DNA of 64,000 nucleotides from Mytilisepta virgata (Eukaryota > Mollusca > Bivalvia > Mytilida > Mytilidae): NCBI GenBank assembly GCA_028015205.1, contig CM051521.1, positions 125,248,614 through 125,312,613 of the forward strand, read 5' to 3'. This document shows positions 1 to 10,820 of the stretch, piece after piece (the stretch's first letter is position 1; each line of letters begins with the position of its first letter). A model generated the notes under the pieces. That model was given only the letters and a program-made list of their open reading frames with translations. It was not told the DNA's origin and did not search any database. The position numbers were made by a program, and so were the translations under genes.

Positions 1-246
1 TTTAAAGAATATTAACTTTATATATACAGTTATATTCTTATTGTTTGCTATGATAGTATATATTTTTTCAATGGTTTCCGGACTAGTTAATAGAACAGAT
101 AATAATGACCGAAACATTAACGAATAGATAATTATGCAAAAAGAAATATATAGATAGAAATAAAGGATAATGATGGTGCTCATAATATTTAAAAATTGTT
201 TAAGAATAGATAAAAGATAAAAGAATGAATCCTGTTATTTTCAGTA

Positions 247-898
247 ATGACAGCCACGAATAGAACATTATTACACTTTGGTTTGATAGCAGATCTACAG
301 TATGCAGATATCGATGACGCTTACAATTTTGATAAGACGAAAAAACGCTACTATAGAAACGCCCTTAGCCTCCTTCCTAATGCCATGAAAGAATGGAAAC
401 GACGTGATATAAAATTCATATTACAGCTTGGTGATTTAATTGACGGTTTTTGTAAACGCACTGAAGAACCAGTTATTTGTTTGAATCGTATCATGGACGT
501 ATTCGATGGAGAGAGATGGCCGGTCTATCATGTAGTGGGTAACCATGAATTGTATAACTTTAACAAAAATGAACTGTATGTTTCTCGCCTGTTTAAAACT
601 TTACCCCCAAACAGCAAGGCTTATTATAAAACAGAACTGTATCCAGATCTGAAGTTGTGCGTTCTGAATACTTACGAAATTTCGACACTTGGTTCAATTG
701 AGGGAACTGTTGAGTACGAACGTGCTTATAATGTACTCAGACAAAATCCTAACAAAGATAAGAATGACCCAACTGGTTTGATATCTACCCAAAGGAGACT
801 GGCGCGTTATAATGGTGGCGTTTCAGAGGAACAATTGGAATGGTTAAAAATGGAATTGGCGTCCGCTGTAAAGCGGCAACAGAACGTCATTGTTATAG
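247..898 (+). CDS. ADPRM: ADP-ribose/CDP-alcohol diphosphatase copy 1, coding exon A
   Basis: Encodes residues 1-217 of a calcineurin-like metallophosphatase, the Mn-dependent ADP-ribose/CDP-alcohol pyrophosphatase family, which hydrolyses ADP-ribose and CDP-alcohols in the cytosol. Visible metal-site motifs are GLIADLQYAD near the N-terminus (Asp16), GDLIDG at 62-67 and GNHE at 98-101. The ATG at 247 follows a splice acceptor-like 'ttttcag' by two bases, so a 5' UTR exon probably lies upstream, outside the window. The donor is 'ATAG|GTAATG' after 898 (phase 1), joining the exon at 7798 to give 316 aa; vertebrate ADPRM is about 340 aa. The frame runs past the donor to a stop at 927, but that tail is intronic. 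The intron is 6.9 kb because a foldback element is inserted in it. The family assignment rests on motif pattern and overall similarity recalled from knowledge. Confidence 0.92.
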
Positions 899-1487
899 GT
901 AATGTATTACACGGTCGTCTGCTGTAGGGCCCCTGAAAAACATCCATATTAGGGCTTTTCACAAAAGAGATCAATGGGTATCCTACTTGTAACACTTGTA
1001 AAAAAGACATTTAACTATAATCATCAGTTTAAAAAAAAGAAGATGTTTTAATAATACAAAATTAACGAAATGTAAAGACATTCACCATGTTCTAAAAATC
1101 TGATAGTCCAAAAAGGTACATGCCCTCTAGAAACCAAAAACAAAGAACTGCCAGAAAAAAACAAAAAGGACAAAATAGAATGTTTAAAGTTGTTAGGATT
1201 TTGTATTGGCTTGAAATTGATATTGTGATGGTGTAAAAATTAATAGAAACGATAACCAGGTAACATGAATAGCTCTGTACTTACGAAATCTTTCAAATTT
1301 TGAGCATATTATACGATATAACTTGGTTTGGGTCAGTTTGCGCATAATAAACCCCGAAGCGGTTTATGAATACCGTAAACTGACCAAAACCAGGTTATTG
1401 AAGTATAACATGTTCAAAAATTGGAAACATATTCCTAATAGTTTATTTTCAAAACAGAAGTACAATGATTCCTCGATTCAAGCATTG

Positions 1488-1745
1488 GAAGTAGTGGATT
1501 TCCCCGCCATTTGTTTACGGAAGTGACGTCAGTCACGTGCTGGGGCCCGGATGTGATGGAATTTTCCGCCATTTTCCCATTATTCGTTTACGGTAGTGAC
1601 GTCAGTCGCAAGCTAGGACCCGGATGTGTCGTCTGCGCATGTTCAGGCGGAACCGGAAATCGTTTATGCGCATGAGCAACCGGAAGTAGTGGTTTCTCGT
1701 CATTTTTCTTATTTCTTTACGGAAGTGACGTCAGTCACGTGCTGG
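1488..1745. promoter_or_regulatory. Cluster of CRE, E-box and ETS-like motifs, left arm of foldback
   Basis: Three ~75-bp repeats each carry a TGACGTCA palindrome (about 1526, 1598 and 1727), with CACGTG nearby in two of them and GGAAGT/CCGGAAGT-type ETS cores, plus GCGCATG at about 1636 and 1667. This is a motif observation only; regulatory activity is inference. Confidence 0.4.
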
Positions 1746-2059
1746 GACCCGGCTGTGCTATGCTTGACCAGAATTCTGATTGGATTATCTCTCTTTTCCA
1801 ACGCTTCTCGGTCGTCTCTGGGTCTTTCATCGGTCTGTAAAGGGTAAGGGTCTCTAGGGTCTGATACTCTCACTTTTATGTCGAAGTTCGAGAGTATACG
1901 AAGTACAGAAAAACTGTTGGATTATGTCCCTTTTCCCGCGCTTTTCCCAACGGGTGATGTTTTCCCTTCCTTCAAGGGAGGACCAAAGGTGGGATTGGAT
2001 TAGGTCACTGGAGGGGTGTCTTATCAACGGCGGTCCATTTCATTGCTCTATGATGCACT

Positions 2060-2760
2060 TTCTCCTCTTGCTCAATGGCGCTCTTCGCTGCTCGTCGCTG
2101 TTCATCGCTACTCATGACTATACGCACGTGCTCATTATGGTTTTTTTTTTGGGTGCTACTTGTCGCTCTTTTCGCTGCTGATGCTGCTCCTGCTGTTTGT
2201 TGCTGTTCGTCATCGCTGCTCTTCTCTTGCTCATCGCTGTTTTTTCTTGCTCTTTGCTGTTCATCGTTAATCATAACTATACTCACGTGCTCACTTCAGG
2301 TTTTTGGGGCTACTTGTCACTGTTTTTGCTGCTGCTGCTGCTCTTGTTGCTTGTTGCTGTTCGTCATCGCTGCTCTTCTCTTGCTCATCGCTGTTTTTCT
2401 CTTCCTCTTTGCTGCTCATCACTAATCATGACCTTACTCGCATGCTCATTTCGGTCCTGCTGCTTGTTGCTATTTGTCATCGGTGCTCTTCTCATGCTCA
2501 TCGCTGTTTTTCTCTTGCTCTTTGCTGCTCACCGCTAATCATGACAGTACTCGCGTGCTCATTTCGATTTTTTGGGGGCTACTTGTTGCTGTTTTCGCTG
2601 CTACTGTTGCTCCTGTTGCTTGTTGCTGTTCGTCATCGCTGCTCTTCTCTTGCTCATCGCTGTTTTTCTCTTGCTCTTCGCTGTTCATCGCTACTCATGA
2701 CCTTACTCGCGTGCTCATTTCGGTTTTGGGGCTGCTGCTGCTGGTAGTGGTCGATTGTTG
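2060..2760 (+). repeat. Satellite blocks of the foldback left arm
   Basis: Tandem blocks of roughly 110-160 bp built on words such as 'ttctcttgctcatcgctg', 'tactcgcgtgctcatttcgg' and 'cttgttgctgttcgtcatcg'. The pyrimidine-rich strand lacks stop codons, which explains the long Leu/Ser/Cys-rich frames seen in all three phases. I do not regard these as genes. Confidence 0.85.
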
Positions 2761-3070
2761 TTAGTCAAAAATTGGATCTGTGCGAGAGCACCCTTAAATC
2801 CAGGTCATTTGAAAGGCCACTCTGCATTTATCCAGGCTTGTGACTGACTATCATAAGATAGGCTGCATTAATCCTCCTCAATTTTTTAAGGCCATTCTGC
2901 ATTTGTCCAGGCATGTGACTGGCTATATATATGTATAAACATATATAGGCTGCATTACCCTCCTTCCCTTTCTTGTTATATTTTTTCTGTTTTTCTTTGT
3001 AATATGTTCCAATTCCTCCGTCACACAGAGTCATTGCTGTCTTCAGCTGGTGGTGGGTCGTAGTCGTTCA

Positions 3071-3580
3071 TTACACGGTTAAGCATTTTCGTTTTTCTAC
3101 GGCATATTCCCATGATTCTTTTGATTCTTCTCTCGGGCGTTTAGCCGTTTTCTCGATCTTTCTATGTAGAGGGTCTTTATTCATGTCTTGATGCCAGGAC
3201 ATCAGTCCGATGTAATGCTTTCGCATTTCGTCTCTATATGAGTCAAACATGTCTCTATATGCTGTCAAGCGTGCCTTGTCGTCTTCCATTCCGATTTCGA
3301 CTAGTTCTTTTACTTTCTGTGAGTATTCCGGTTGATGTACTTAAAATGTTGTATTCAAAATGACTTCCCATGCGGACTGTTCGCATTGCTCTTCGGAGTC
3401 TTCATTGGATTAATGGTCACTGCTTTGTTCCGATTCCTCGTCATCGGCTTCTGTGGTGGTGTCTGAGACTGAATCACTACAGTCTGTTGAATCCTCTTCC
3501 ATACCGTGTGCATTCTTTTTGTGTCACACTAGGTTGAAGTTTCGCTTGGACTGGTATCCACATATGTCACAGGTATACAT
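3071..3580 (-). pseudogene. Decayed ORF with C2H2 finger and acidic/charged tail (foldback left arm)
   Basis: Read on the minus strand from 3580, an ATG opens a frame beginning MYTCDICGYQ, followed by spaced histidines, giving a Cys-x2-Cys ... His-x4-His zinc-finger pattern. An in-frame stop falls inside the finger just before the first histidine, and a second stop ends the following Asp/Glu/Ser-rich stretch near 3403. A charged helical segment (MEDDKARLTAYRDMF..., 72 codons) remains open at 3289-3071. The right arm carries the mirror copy at 4376-4920, also broken. The preceding minus-strand ORF (4039-3581) ends with TAA directly before this ATG in the same frame. Function is unknown; a DNA-binding element-encoded protein is inference. 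Confidence 0.5.
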
Positions 3581-4039
3581 TTAAGACGTCTTTCTTTCCT
3601 GGGATTCGATAGTAGAATGAGCTCCAGTCGTCCAGCAAGTGCTTATATTAGCTACAGGTTCCTCAACGGCTTGTTGATTCATACACGAACGTTTGGCAAA
3701 GTATTCGATTCGAGATTGTTGCAGTTCAGATTTCACTTTTCTGATGAGGTCTCTATTAAGTCTTGTCCACTCTCTGTCAATCCTTCTACACCCCTTGCAG
3801 ATATTCATGTTTTCGTAGAATTCCGCAAAGCTCTTGTTCATTTGACACTTTGTACATTGCTTGTTTGGATCCACTTTGCTGGGTCCTCCACTTGTGTTGT
3901 CCAGCCGTTTGGTTCTCTTCACTTTGGTTGGAAGTATTTTCCTTATCATTTCTGGTTTTGCTTTGGATATAGGAAGATCCACAGGTATAAAATAAATAGC
4001 AGGAATCAATAAACCAACGAAAGGCGTTTTCGATTCCAT
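3581..4039 (-). CDS. Zinc-ribbon-like ORF spanning the foldback loop
   Basis: A 152-codon open frame whose N-terminal two thirds lie in the unique loop and whose C-terminal part lies in the left arm. It contains CTKCQMNKSFAEFY followed by CKGC, a two-knuckle Cys-x2-Cys pattern with an aromatic SFAEFY spacer, then a basic helix (RRIDREWTRLNRD). This knuckle arrangement resembles zinc ribbons in phage and element-encoded nucleases, but no catalytic motif is visible. It is the only sizeable ORF in the single-copy centre, so it may be what remains of the element's own gene. Start is uncertain. I do not recognise the protein and cannot say whether it is expressed. Confidence 0.4.
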   Translation of the reverse strand: MESKTPFVGLLIPAIYFIPVDLPISKAKPEMIRKILPTKVKRTKRLDNTSGGPSKVDPNKQCTKCQMNKSFAEFYENMNICKGCRRIDREWTRLNRDLIRKVKSELQQSRIEYFAKRSCMNQQAVEEPVANISTCWTTGAHSTIESQERKTS

Positions 4040-4375
4040 TGATACGTGTGTGTTGTTTGACGGTCTTCAAACAACTGACGAAATTAAACAAAACCTCTGA
4101 TTATATTTTCGTTAAAAGCTTTCCATTGGTGTCATAGTGACGAAGATTGCTTTTGTCTATTCATTCAGACCACACAGTTTGCTGTCCGTTGTTGCTGCTC
4201 CTGCTGCTGAGTAGTTGAAGGTGGGATTCTCACAGTTTCATTATAAATCACCTCCTTTGCCAAACGTTCGTGTATGAATCAACAAGCCTTTGGGGAACCT
4301 GTAGCTAATATAAGCACTTGCTGGACGACTGGAGCTCATTCTACTATCGAATCCCAGGAAGGAAAGACATCTTAA

Positions 4376-4920
4376 ATGTATACCTGTGACATATGTGGAT
4401 ACCAGTCCAAGCGAAACAAAAAGAATGCACACGGTGTGGAAGAGGATTCCAGACTGGAACAGACTGTAGTGATTCAGTCTCAGACACCACCACAGAAAAC
4501 GATGACGAGGAATCGGAACAAAGCAGTGACCATTAATCCAACGAAGACTCCGAAGAGCAATGCGAACAGTCCCAATGCGAAGTCATTTTGAATAGAACAT
4601 TTTAAGTACATCAACCGGAATACTCACAGAAAGTAAAAGAACTAGTCGAAATCGGAATGGAAGACGACAAGGCACGCTTGACAGCATATAGAGACATGTT
4701 TGACTCATATAGAGACGAAATGCGAAAGCATTACATCGGACTGATGTCCTGGCATCAAGACATGACTAAAGACCCAGAATAGAATGATCAAGAAAACGGC
4801 TAAACGCCTGAGGGAAGAGGAAGACTACGAATCAAAAGAATCATGGGAATATGCCGTAGAAACACGAAAATGTATGCTTAACCGTGTAATGAACGACTAC
4901 AACCCACCACCATCTTAAGA
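4376..4920 (+). pseudogene. Mirror copy of the C2H2-finger ORF (foldback right arm)
   Basis: Plus-strand counterpart of the minus-strand ORF at 3580-3071. It begins with the same MYTCDICGYQ finger half, but a small deletion removes the region holding the first zinc-binding histidine and changes frame, so the open frame (4376-4591) ends after 71 codons. The later charged segment (from about 4657, starting MEDDKARLTAYRD) is also present but shifted and interrupted. The two arms are broken differently, showing that they diverged after the palindrome formed. Confidence 0.5.
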
Positions 4921-5189
4921 TAGCAATGACTCTGTGTGACGGAGGAATTGGAACATATTACAAAGAAAAACAGAAAAAATATAACAAAAAAGGGAAGGAG
5001 GGTAATGCAGCCTATATATGTTTAAACATATATATATAGCCAGTCACAAGCCTGGACAAATGCAGAGTGGCCTAAAAAAAATTGAGGAGGATTTATGCAG
5101 CCTATCTTATGATAGTCAATCACAAGCCTGGATAAATGCAGAGTGGCCTTTCAAATGACCTGGATGTAAGGGTGCTCTCGCACAGATCC

Positions 5190-5715
5190 AATCTTTGACT
5201 AACAACAATCGACCACTACTAGCAGCAGCAGCCCCAAGACCGAAATAAGCACGCGAGTAAGGTGATGAGTAGCGATGAACAGCAAAGAGCTAGAGTAAAA
5301 AAGCGATGAGCAAGAGAAGAGCAGCGATGACGAACAGCAACAAGCAACAGGAGCAACAGGAGCAACAGCAGCAGCGAAAACAGCAATAAGTAGCCCCCCC
5401 CAGAAAAACGAAATGAGCACGCGAGTTAGGTCATGATTAGCGGTGAGCAGCAAAGAGCAAGAGAAAAACAGCGATGAGCAAGAGAAGAGCAGTGATGACA
5501 AACAGCAACAAGCAGCAGGACCGAAATGAGCACGCGAGTATAGTCATGAGTAGCGACGAAAAGCAAAGAGCAAGAGAAAAACAGCGATGAGCAAGAGAAG
5601 AGCAGCGATGACGAACAGCAACAAGTAGCCCCAAAAAACTGAAATAAGCATGTGTTTATAGTCATGAGAAGCGATGAACAGCGACGAGCAGCGAAGAGCG
5701 GCATGGAGAAAAAGA
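5190..5715 (-). repeat. Satellite blocks of the foldback right arm, inner set
   Basis: Reverse complement of the 2060-2760 satellite: repeated 'cagcgatgagcaagagaaga', 'gagcacgcgagta' and 'aacagcaacaagcagc' words in about three blocks. It ends in the outer-terminus-like segment 5735-5945. Confidence 0.85.
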
Positions 5716-5734
5716 AGAGAAACGAAGTGCATCA

Positions 5735-5945
5735 TAGAGCAATGAAATGGACCACCGAGACCTATATAGACCGATGACAGACCCAGAGTTGACCAAAAAG
5801 CGCAGGAAAGGGAGATAATCCAATCCGAATCTGGTCAAGCATGACATATCCGGTGCCAACACGTGACTAACGTCACTTCGTTAAACAAATAATGGGAAAA
5901 CCGACTACTTCCAGTTGCGCATGCGCCTAAATCACTTCCGGATCT
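5735..5945. repeat. Internal second copy of the foldback terminus
   Basis: Carries the same order of landmarks as the outer right arm at 6720-7150: cat-cat-agagcaatgaaatgg, the 'gggagataatccaatccgaat' stretch, 'ggtcaagcat', a CACGTGAC motif, then TTGCGCATGCGC. The satellite then restarts at about 5946. The right arm therefore contains a nested partial duplication, consistent with unequal exchange or a nested insertion of the same family. Confidence 0.7.
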
Positions 5946-6710
5946 GGGATGTAATGGTGCTTTCGCACAGATCCAATCTGTGACTAGCGACAATCGACCA
6001 CCATTAGCAGCAGTAGCAAAAACAGCGACAAGTAGCACAAAAAAACCGAAATGAGCACCTGAGTATAGTCATGAGAAGCGGTGAACAGCAAAGAGTAAGA
6101 GAAAAACAGCGATGAGCAAGAGAAGACCAGCGATGACAAACAGCAACAAGCAGCAGGAGCAGCGAAAACAGCGACAAATAGCCCAAAAAACTGAAATGAG
6201 CACGTGAGTCTAGTCTTGAGTAGCGATGAACAGCAAAGAGCAAGAGAAAAACAGCGATGAGCAAAAAAAAAAGAGCAGCGATGACGAAGACCAACAAGCA
6301 GCAGCAGCGAAAACAGTGACAAGGAGCCCCAAAAACTGAAATGATCACGCCAGTATAGTCATGATTAACGATGAACAGCAAAGAGCAAGTGAAAAACAGC
6401 GATGAGCAAGAGAAGACCAGCGATGACGAACAGCAACAAGCAGCAAGAGCAGCAGCAGCAGCAGCAAAAACAGCGACAAGTAGCCCAAAAAACCTGAAGT
6501 GAGCACGTGAGTATAGTCATGATTAACGATGAACAGCAAAGAGCAAGAAAAAAACAGCGATGAGCAAGAGAAGAGCAGCGATGACGAACAACAACAAGCA
6601 GCAGCAGCAAAAACAGCGACAAGTAGCACAAAAAAAAAAACCGAAATGAGCACGTGAGTATAGTCATGAGTAGCGATGAAAAGCGACGAGCAGCGAAGAG
6701 CGGCATGGAG
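5946..6710 (-). repeat. Satellite blocks of the foldback right arm, outer set
   Basis: About five more blocks of the satellite found at 2060-2760 and 5190-5715, in the minus orientation. Their extra copies explain most of the length difference between the arms. Confidence 0.85.
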
Positions 6711-7064
6711 CAAGAGAAGAAAGTGCATCATAGAGCAATGAAATGGACCGCCGTTACTAAGACACTCCTCCATTGACCTAATGGTGACAGCATCAGCTGC
6801 AGGTAAGGGGACATAATCCAATCCTACCTTTGGTCCTCCCTTGAAGGAAGGGAAAACATCACCCGTTGGGAAAAGCGCCTGAAAAGGGAGATAATCCAAG
6901 TTTCTCTGTACTTCATATACTCTCGGACTTCGACATAAAAGTGAAAATATCAGACCCTAGAGACCCTTACCCTTTACAGACCGATGAAAGACCCAGAGAC
7001 GACCGAGAAGCGTTGGAAAAGGGAGATAATCCAATCCGAATTCTGGTCAAGCATAGCACAGCCG

Positions 7065-7450
7065 GGTCCCAGCACGTGACTGACGTCACTTAGAAATAGA
7101 AAAATGGCGAGTAACCACTACTTCCGGTTGCTCATGCGCACAAACAACTTCCGGTTCCGCCTGAACATGCGCAGACGACACATCCGGGTCCCAGTTCGCA
7201 ATTGACGTCACAACCGTAAACAAATAATGGGAAAATGGCGGGAAATTCTATCACTTCCGGTTGCACATGCGCGCAAACCTTTTCCGGAAACTTCCGGTTC
7301 CGGGTACGCATGCGCATACCACACATCTGGGCCCCAGCACGTGAGTGACGTCACTTCCGTAAACAAATGGCGGGGAAATCCACTACTTCCGGTTGCGCAT
7401 GCGCGCAAATCACTTCCGGAACTTCTGATTCCGGTCATGTGACTTCCTGT
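7065..7450. promoter_or_regulatory. NRF1/CRE/ETS/E-box motif cluster, right arm of foldback
   Basis: Contains three TGACGTCA sites (about 7081, 7204 and 7348), CACGTG sites (about 7073 and 7340), at least five ACTTCCGG or reverse ETS cores, and TGCGCATGCGCGC near 7400, matching the palindromic NRF1 consensus, with variants near 7130, 7267 and 7304. This combination is typical of metazoan TATA-less housekeeping promoters. It lies ~400-700 bp upstream of ADPRM copy-1 exon B. Promoter function is inference. Confidence 0.45.
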
Positions 7451-7797
7451 TCCCATGCTCCACATCAGCTGCACCTCAAATCATAACTGAACTGTCCCCA
7501 TATACTACTCATCAATAATGACACTGCTGTTTTGAACAATTTACAAGTGGCGGATTAATTCGCTGGTGATGTCACAAGACCAGACCAGGTTTAACAGTAT
7601 AACCAGTGTTGCTCTATGCTGCTCAGCCAATCAAAATGCAGTATTCAAATCAAATTAAATTATTCATAGAAGACTTTATTTTTTAGCTCTTACTTTCGCA
7701 TACGTTTTCTTCTGCCCTTTATTATTTTAGCCTATTTTTTGTAATTTTTTATATGTTGTGAGTTTATCAGGCACTGACCGAGTCTTCTTCGTTTTAG

Positions 7798-8096
7798 GCC
7801 ATAACCCAGTGTTGCCAGAAGCAGCCATTGATGAATGTTTGTGTTGGAACTATATTGAGGTTTTAAAGATCTTGGATGATTTTCATACTTGTGTGGTATG
7901 TTATATTTGTGGTCATGATCATGACGGCGGGTATGTAGTAGACCAAAACGGAATCCATTACATCACGATGCCCGGCGCTATAGAACATCCTAGCTCTTAC
8001 GCCATAGGACATTTGTATCAGGAGTCTATATATATTGAAGGAAAGGGAGACATGTTTAATGTGACCTGCCCGTTGAGATATAAGCTACAGTCTTGA
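7798..8096 (+). CDS. ADPRM: ADP-ribose/CDP-alcohol diphosphatase copy 1, coding exon B
   Basis: Preceded by a good acceptor ('cttcgttttag'), it completes the split glycine codon and encodes residues 218-316. The first residues GHNPVLPEA supply the metallophosphatase GH(N) motif, and CGHDHDGGY at 255-263 is the final GHxH metal-binding motif, so the catalytic set begun in exon A is complete. The stop is TGA at 8094-8096 after RYKLQS. A possible polyadenylation signal, AATAAA, is at 8236-8241. The splice phase (1 then 2 nt) matches exon A exactly. Confidence 0.92.
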
Positions 8097-8235
8097 TGAT
8101 CATGTTGTGTTTTTAGTGTTTCTTATTTTAAGTGTGCATTATTGATCCATTCCAGGCTTATATATGACAGCAAAGGCAGGGGTTATCTAGAAGTTATATT
8201 GGGTTTCAGATGTATTTTCAAGATTGAATTTGTTA

Positions 8236-8241
8236 AATAAA
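8236..8241 (+). terminator. Candidate polyadenylation signal, ADPRM copy 1
   Basis: AATAAA 140 bp after the stop codon, within 3' UTR sequence shared with copy 2 (13770-13775). Confidence 0.5.
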
Positions 8242-8509
8242 AATATTTGTTTTTATATTGTGACTTTTATTTATATTATGATACCACTAAACATGTTGCT
8301 AATTTGAAACTCCCTCAAAAAGCAAATAAACATTGCAGGTTATAATGTTATTTTATCCTTTATTCAAGTCAATAAAGTTCGGCATTATGTTGCTTAAAAG
8401 ATCAATTAAAGACCCACTTAAATCTTCATTTTAAATATAATACAGCTGATGTAAGGATATACTGGTGTCAAAATGTCAACAAACGTAACTAATAGATAAG
8501 TAATCCATA

Positions 8510-10085
8510 TAATACACACTTTACTATTTGTAGTGACTAGTTACAACAGTGACTGTATATAGTCAACAAAGGTAGTGTTTATATCAGATACTAATATGCT
8601 ATTTGTAGTGTCCAGTTATGACAGTGACTTTATACTGTCAACTAGGAAAGTGTTTAAAGTAGACTCTTTACTATATGTACATGTAGTGACCACTTATTAC
8701 GATGACTCTATACTGTCGAAAGTGGTAGTGTTTAAAGCAGACACTTTACTAATTGTAGTGAATAGTTATGACAACCACTGTATACTGTCAACAAGGGTAG
8801 TGTTTAAAGTAGACTTGCAGGCTTTACTATTTGTAGTGACTAGTTTTGACACTGACTGTATACTGGTCGACTTGACTAATCGATCAATCTGATCCCAATA
8901 GAGTTTGATCGATACGTGTTCGATTAATTGTCCTCATCAATTGATGAGTGTTCGATAAATGATCGATAAGTTTAATCGAGTAGTCAAGACTGGACACCGT
9001 CAACAACGGTAATGTTAAAAGCAGACTTAATTATCTGTAGTGACTAGTAATGGCATTGACAGTGTACTATCGATACGGGTAGTGTTTAACGCAGAGACTT
9101 TAGTAGTTTTAGTCACTAGTTCTGACAATGTCTGTATACTATCAACAACGGTAGTGTTTAAGGCAGATACATTACCGTTTGTTGTGACTCGCTATGACGC
9201 CGATGGTATACTGTTTCCAATGGTAGTAGTTTAAAGCAGAGACTTAACTATTTTTAGTGACTAGTTATGACTCTGATTTTATACTGTCAGCAAGGGTAGT
9301 GTGTAAAGCAGATACTTGACTATTTGTAGTGACTAGTTATGACACTATGTCAATAAGGGTGACTTTAGTAGTTGTAGTGACTAAATGTGACAATGACTTA
9401 ATACTGTCAACTCAACAACGGTAGTGTTTAATGCAGAGAATTTACTATTTGTTGTGACTACCTATGACACCGACTGTATACTGGTTACAACTGTAGTATT
9501 TACAGAAGAGACTTTACTATTTGTAGTGACAAGTAATAAAACTGACTGTATACTGCCAAAAATGGTAGTGTTTAAAGCAGACATAATTATTAGTAGTGAA
9601 ATGTTATTACACTGACTATATACTGTCAAAAATGTTATTTTTTAAAACATAGACTGTACTATTACTAGTGACCGGTTATGACAATGACAGTATACTGTCA
9701 GCAATGATAGTGTTTAAATCATATCTTACTATTTGTAGTGACTAGTTATGACATTGTATGCTGTCAGCAATGTAGTGTTTAAAGCAGATTTTACTACTTG
9801 TAGTGACGAGTTATGTCACTGACTGTATACTGCCCGACTTGGAAGAGTTTAAAGCAGAGACTGTACTATTTGTAGTGACTTGTTTTGACACTGACTGTAC
9901 TTTACTATTTGTAGTGAAAAGTTTTGACACTGACTTTACTATTTGTAGTGACTTGTTTTGACGCTGAATTTACTATTTGTAGTGACTTGTTTTGACACTG
10001 ACTTTACTATTTGTAGTGACCAGTTATGATAATAACTGTAAACTGCCAACAATCGTAGTGTTTAAAGCAGACATTTTAATAGTCT
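8510..10085 (+). repeat. ~72-bp minisatellite array, copy 1
   Basis: About twenty diverged units built on 'tttactatttgtagtgac', 'tagttatgacactgactg', 'tatactgtcaacaa' and 'gtagtgtttaaagcagac'. Several shorter units near 9870-10020 have lost the middle. Because 72 is divisible by three, the plus strand shows repeated open peptides of the type VVFKADTLLFVVTSYDTDC; these are repeat translations, not recognised proteins. Confidence 0.9.
8871..8988. mobile_element. Small hairpin insertion inside minisatellite copy 1
   Basis: Unrelated to the minisatellite unit; begins CTTGACTAATCGATCA and ends with the near inverse ...TTAATCGAGTAGTCAAG. The same hairpin sits at the same place in array copy 2 (14395-14526), so it predates the segmental duplication. 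MITE-like; family unknown. Confidence 0.55.
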
Positions 10086-10554
10086 AGCTATATAAACAAT
10101 ACATAGTCATTGTCGGAAAATATATAATTTATTTGGGCGAGCTTTAGAAACATGAGAGATCGCCCCGCCCCATTTTGCACCGGCCTGTCTATCTGATAAA
10201 TATTGAACGGTCCCTAATCTATATTTATTAGTCTAAGTATAATTTATAAATAACAAATGATTTAAGGTTATCAAAATTTCAGGAACGTGCGTTAATTTCA
10301 TATAACACCGTGGTGTTGTGAAATTCAAGAATTGAGTCAGTTTCTATTTATATTACTCCTACTTTCATTTTGTACTACCACTGTTGAGAGTACCACAAAA
10401 TCAGGTTAGTTAATTTTAAAGTCTTTTAAAGCAGATTTGTCGGCGGTATTTTGATGGAATGTACGTATTGGTGTACATTTTTTCAATCGGTTAAATCTAC
10501 AAATACATTCATTATCTTTAAATAGAACATACAGGTACAAAATCGTCAACAAAA

Positions 10555-10718
10555 TAGCAATTCTAGTTAACTCTTGGTGCAGCACTGGGCGGAAACATCG
10601 ATTGTAAACATTATATCTGGTACCAAAATCGTCTATAGATAGGTGATAAATATGTTTTAACCCAGTTTTTAAATAACTCCCGGAAAAACAGCTCCGCCGG
10701 AGTTAGTTGGAATTGCTA
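10555..10718. mobile_element. MITE-like hairpin
   Basis: Left end TAGCAATTCTAGTTAACTC pairs with the reverse complement of the right end (GAGTTAGTTGGAATTGCTA). About 164 bp, no coding capacity. Confidence 0.5.
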
Positions 10719-10820
10719 AACAATGTACTTGTGTAAATGATATGTTTATAAGGACGATCCGATCAAAAACTGACCGAACTATAGCCTTTGACTGTGTTAT
10801 AAATAACACCCACAGGTGCC

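Larger units (their letters stand above)
1486..7506. mobile_element. Giant (~6 kb) foldback/palindromic element in the ADPRM copy-1 intron
   Basis: The left arm (about 1488-3701) and right arm (about 4254-7388 plus an outer tail) are reverse complements over kilobases, separated by a unique ~550-bp loop (3702-4253). Examples: 1723-1790 pairs with 7030-7090, 3000-3090 with 4890-4950, and 3620-3690 with 4255-4330. Copy 2 of the duplicated locus gives the pre-insertion site: its intron runs directly from 'gattaaagcat' to 'caataatgac' (about 13,103-13,121). The right arm is longer because of extra satellite blocks and an internal second copy of the outer end (5735-5945). The outermost ~110 bp of the right side (about 7389-7500) has no left counterpart, so the left end may be truncated. 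No transposase is visible; a non-autonomous foldback element is the best description, family unassigned. Confidence 0.85.
1..10080. repeat. Segmental duplication, copy 1 (ADPRM locus)
   Basis: This block aligns collinearly with 11230-15945: the same upstream leader, both ADPRM coding exons, the same intron and 3' UTR text, and the same minisatellite with a small hairpin in it. Copy 1 is longer because its intron carries a ~6-kb foldback element missing from copy 2. The left end is cut by the window edge, so the duplicated unit may start further upstream. Both copies are on the plus strand, so this is a direct tandem duplication with about 1.1 kb of unshared sequence between them. Confidence 0.9.

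Noticed and set aside
2005..2764. Overlapping 85-147-codon Leu/Ser/Cys-rich frames that look like membrane proteins
   Set aside because: They are three-frame translations of a stop-poor pyrimidine-rich satellite in the foldback arm; the right arm gives the same frames on the other strand (5199-6899).
8510..10085. CRISPR-like interpretation of regularly spaced repeats
   Set aside because: Units are contiguous and diverged with no unique spacers, and the host is an animal with spliced genes.
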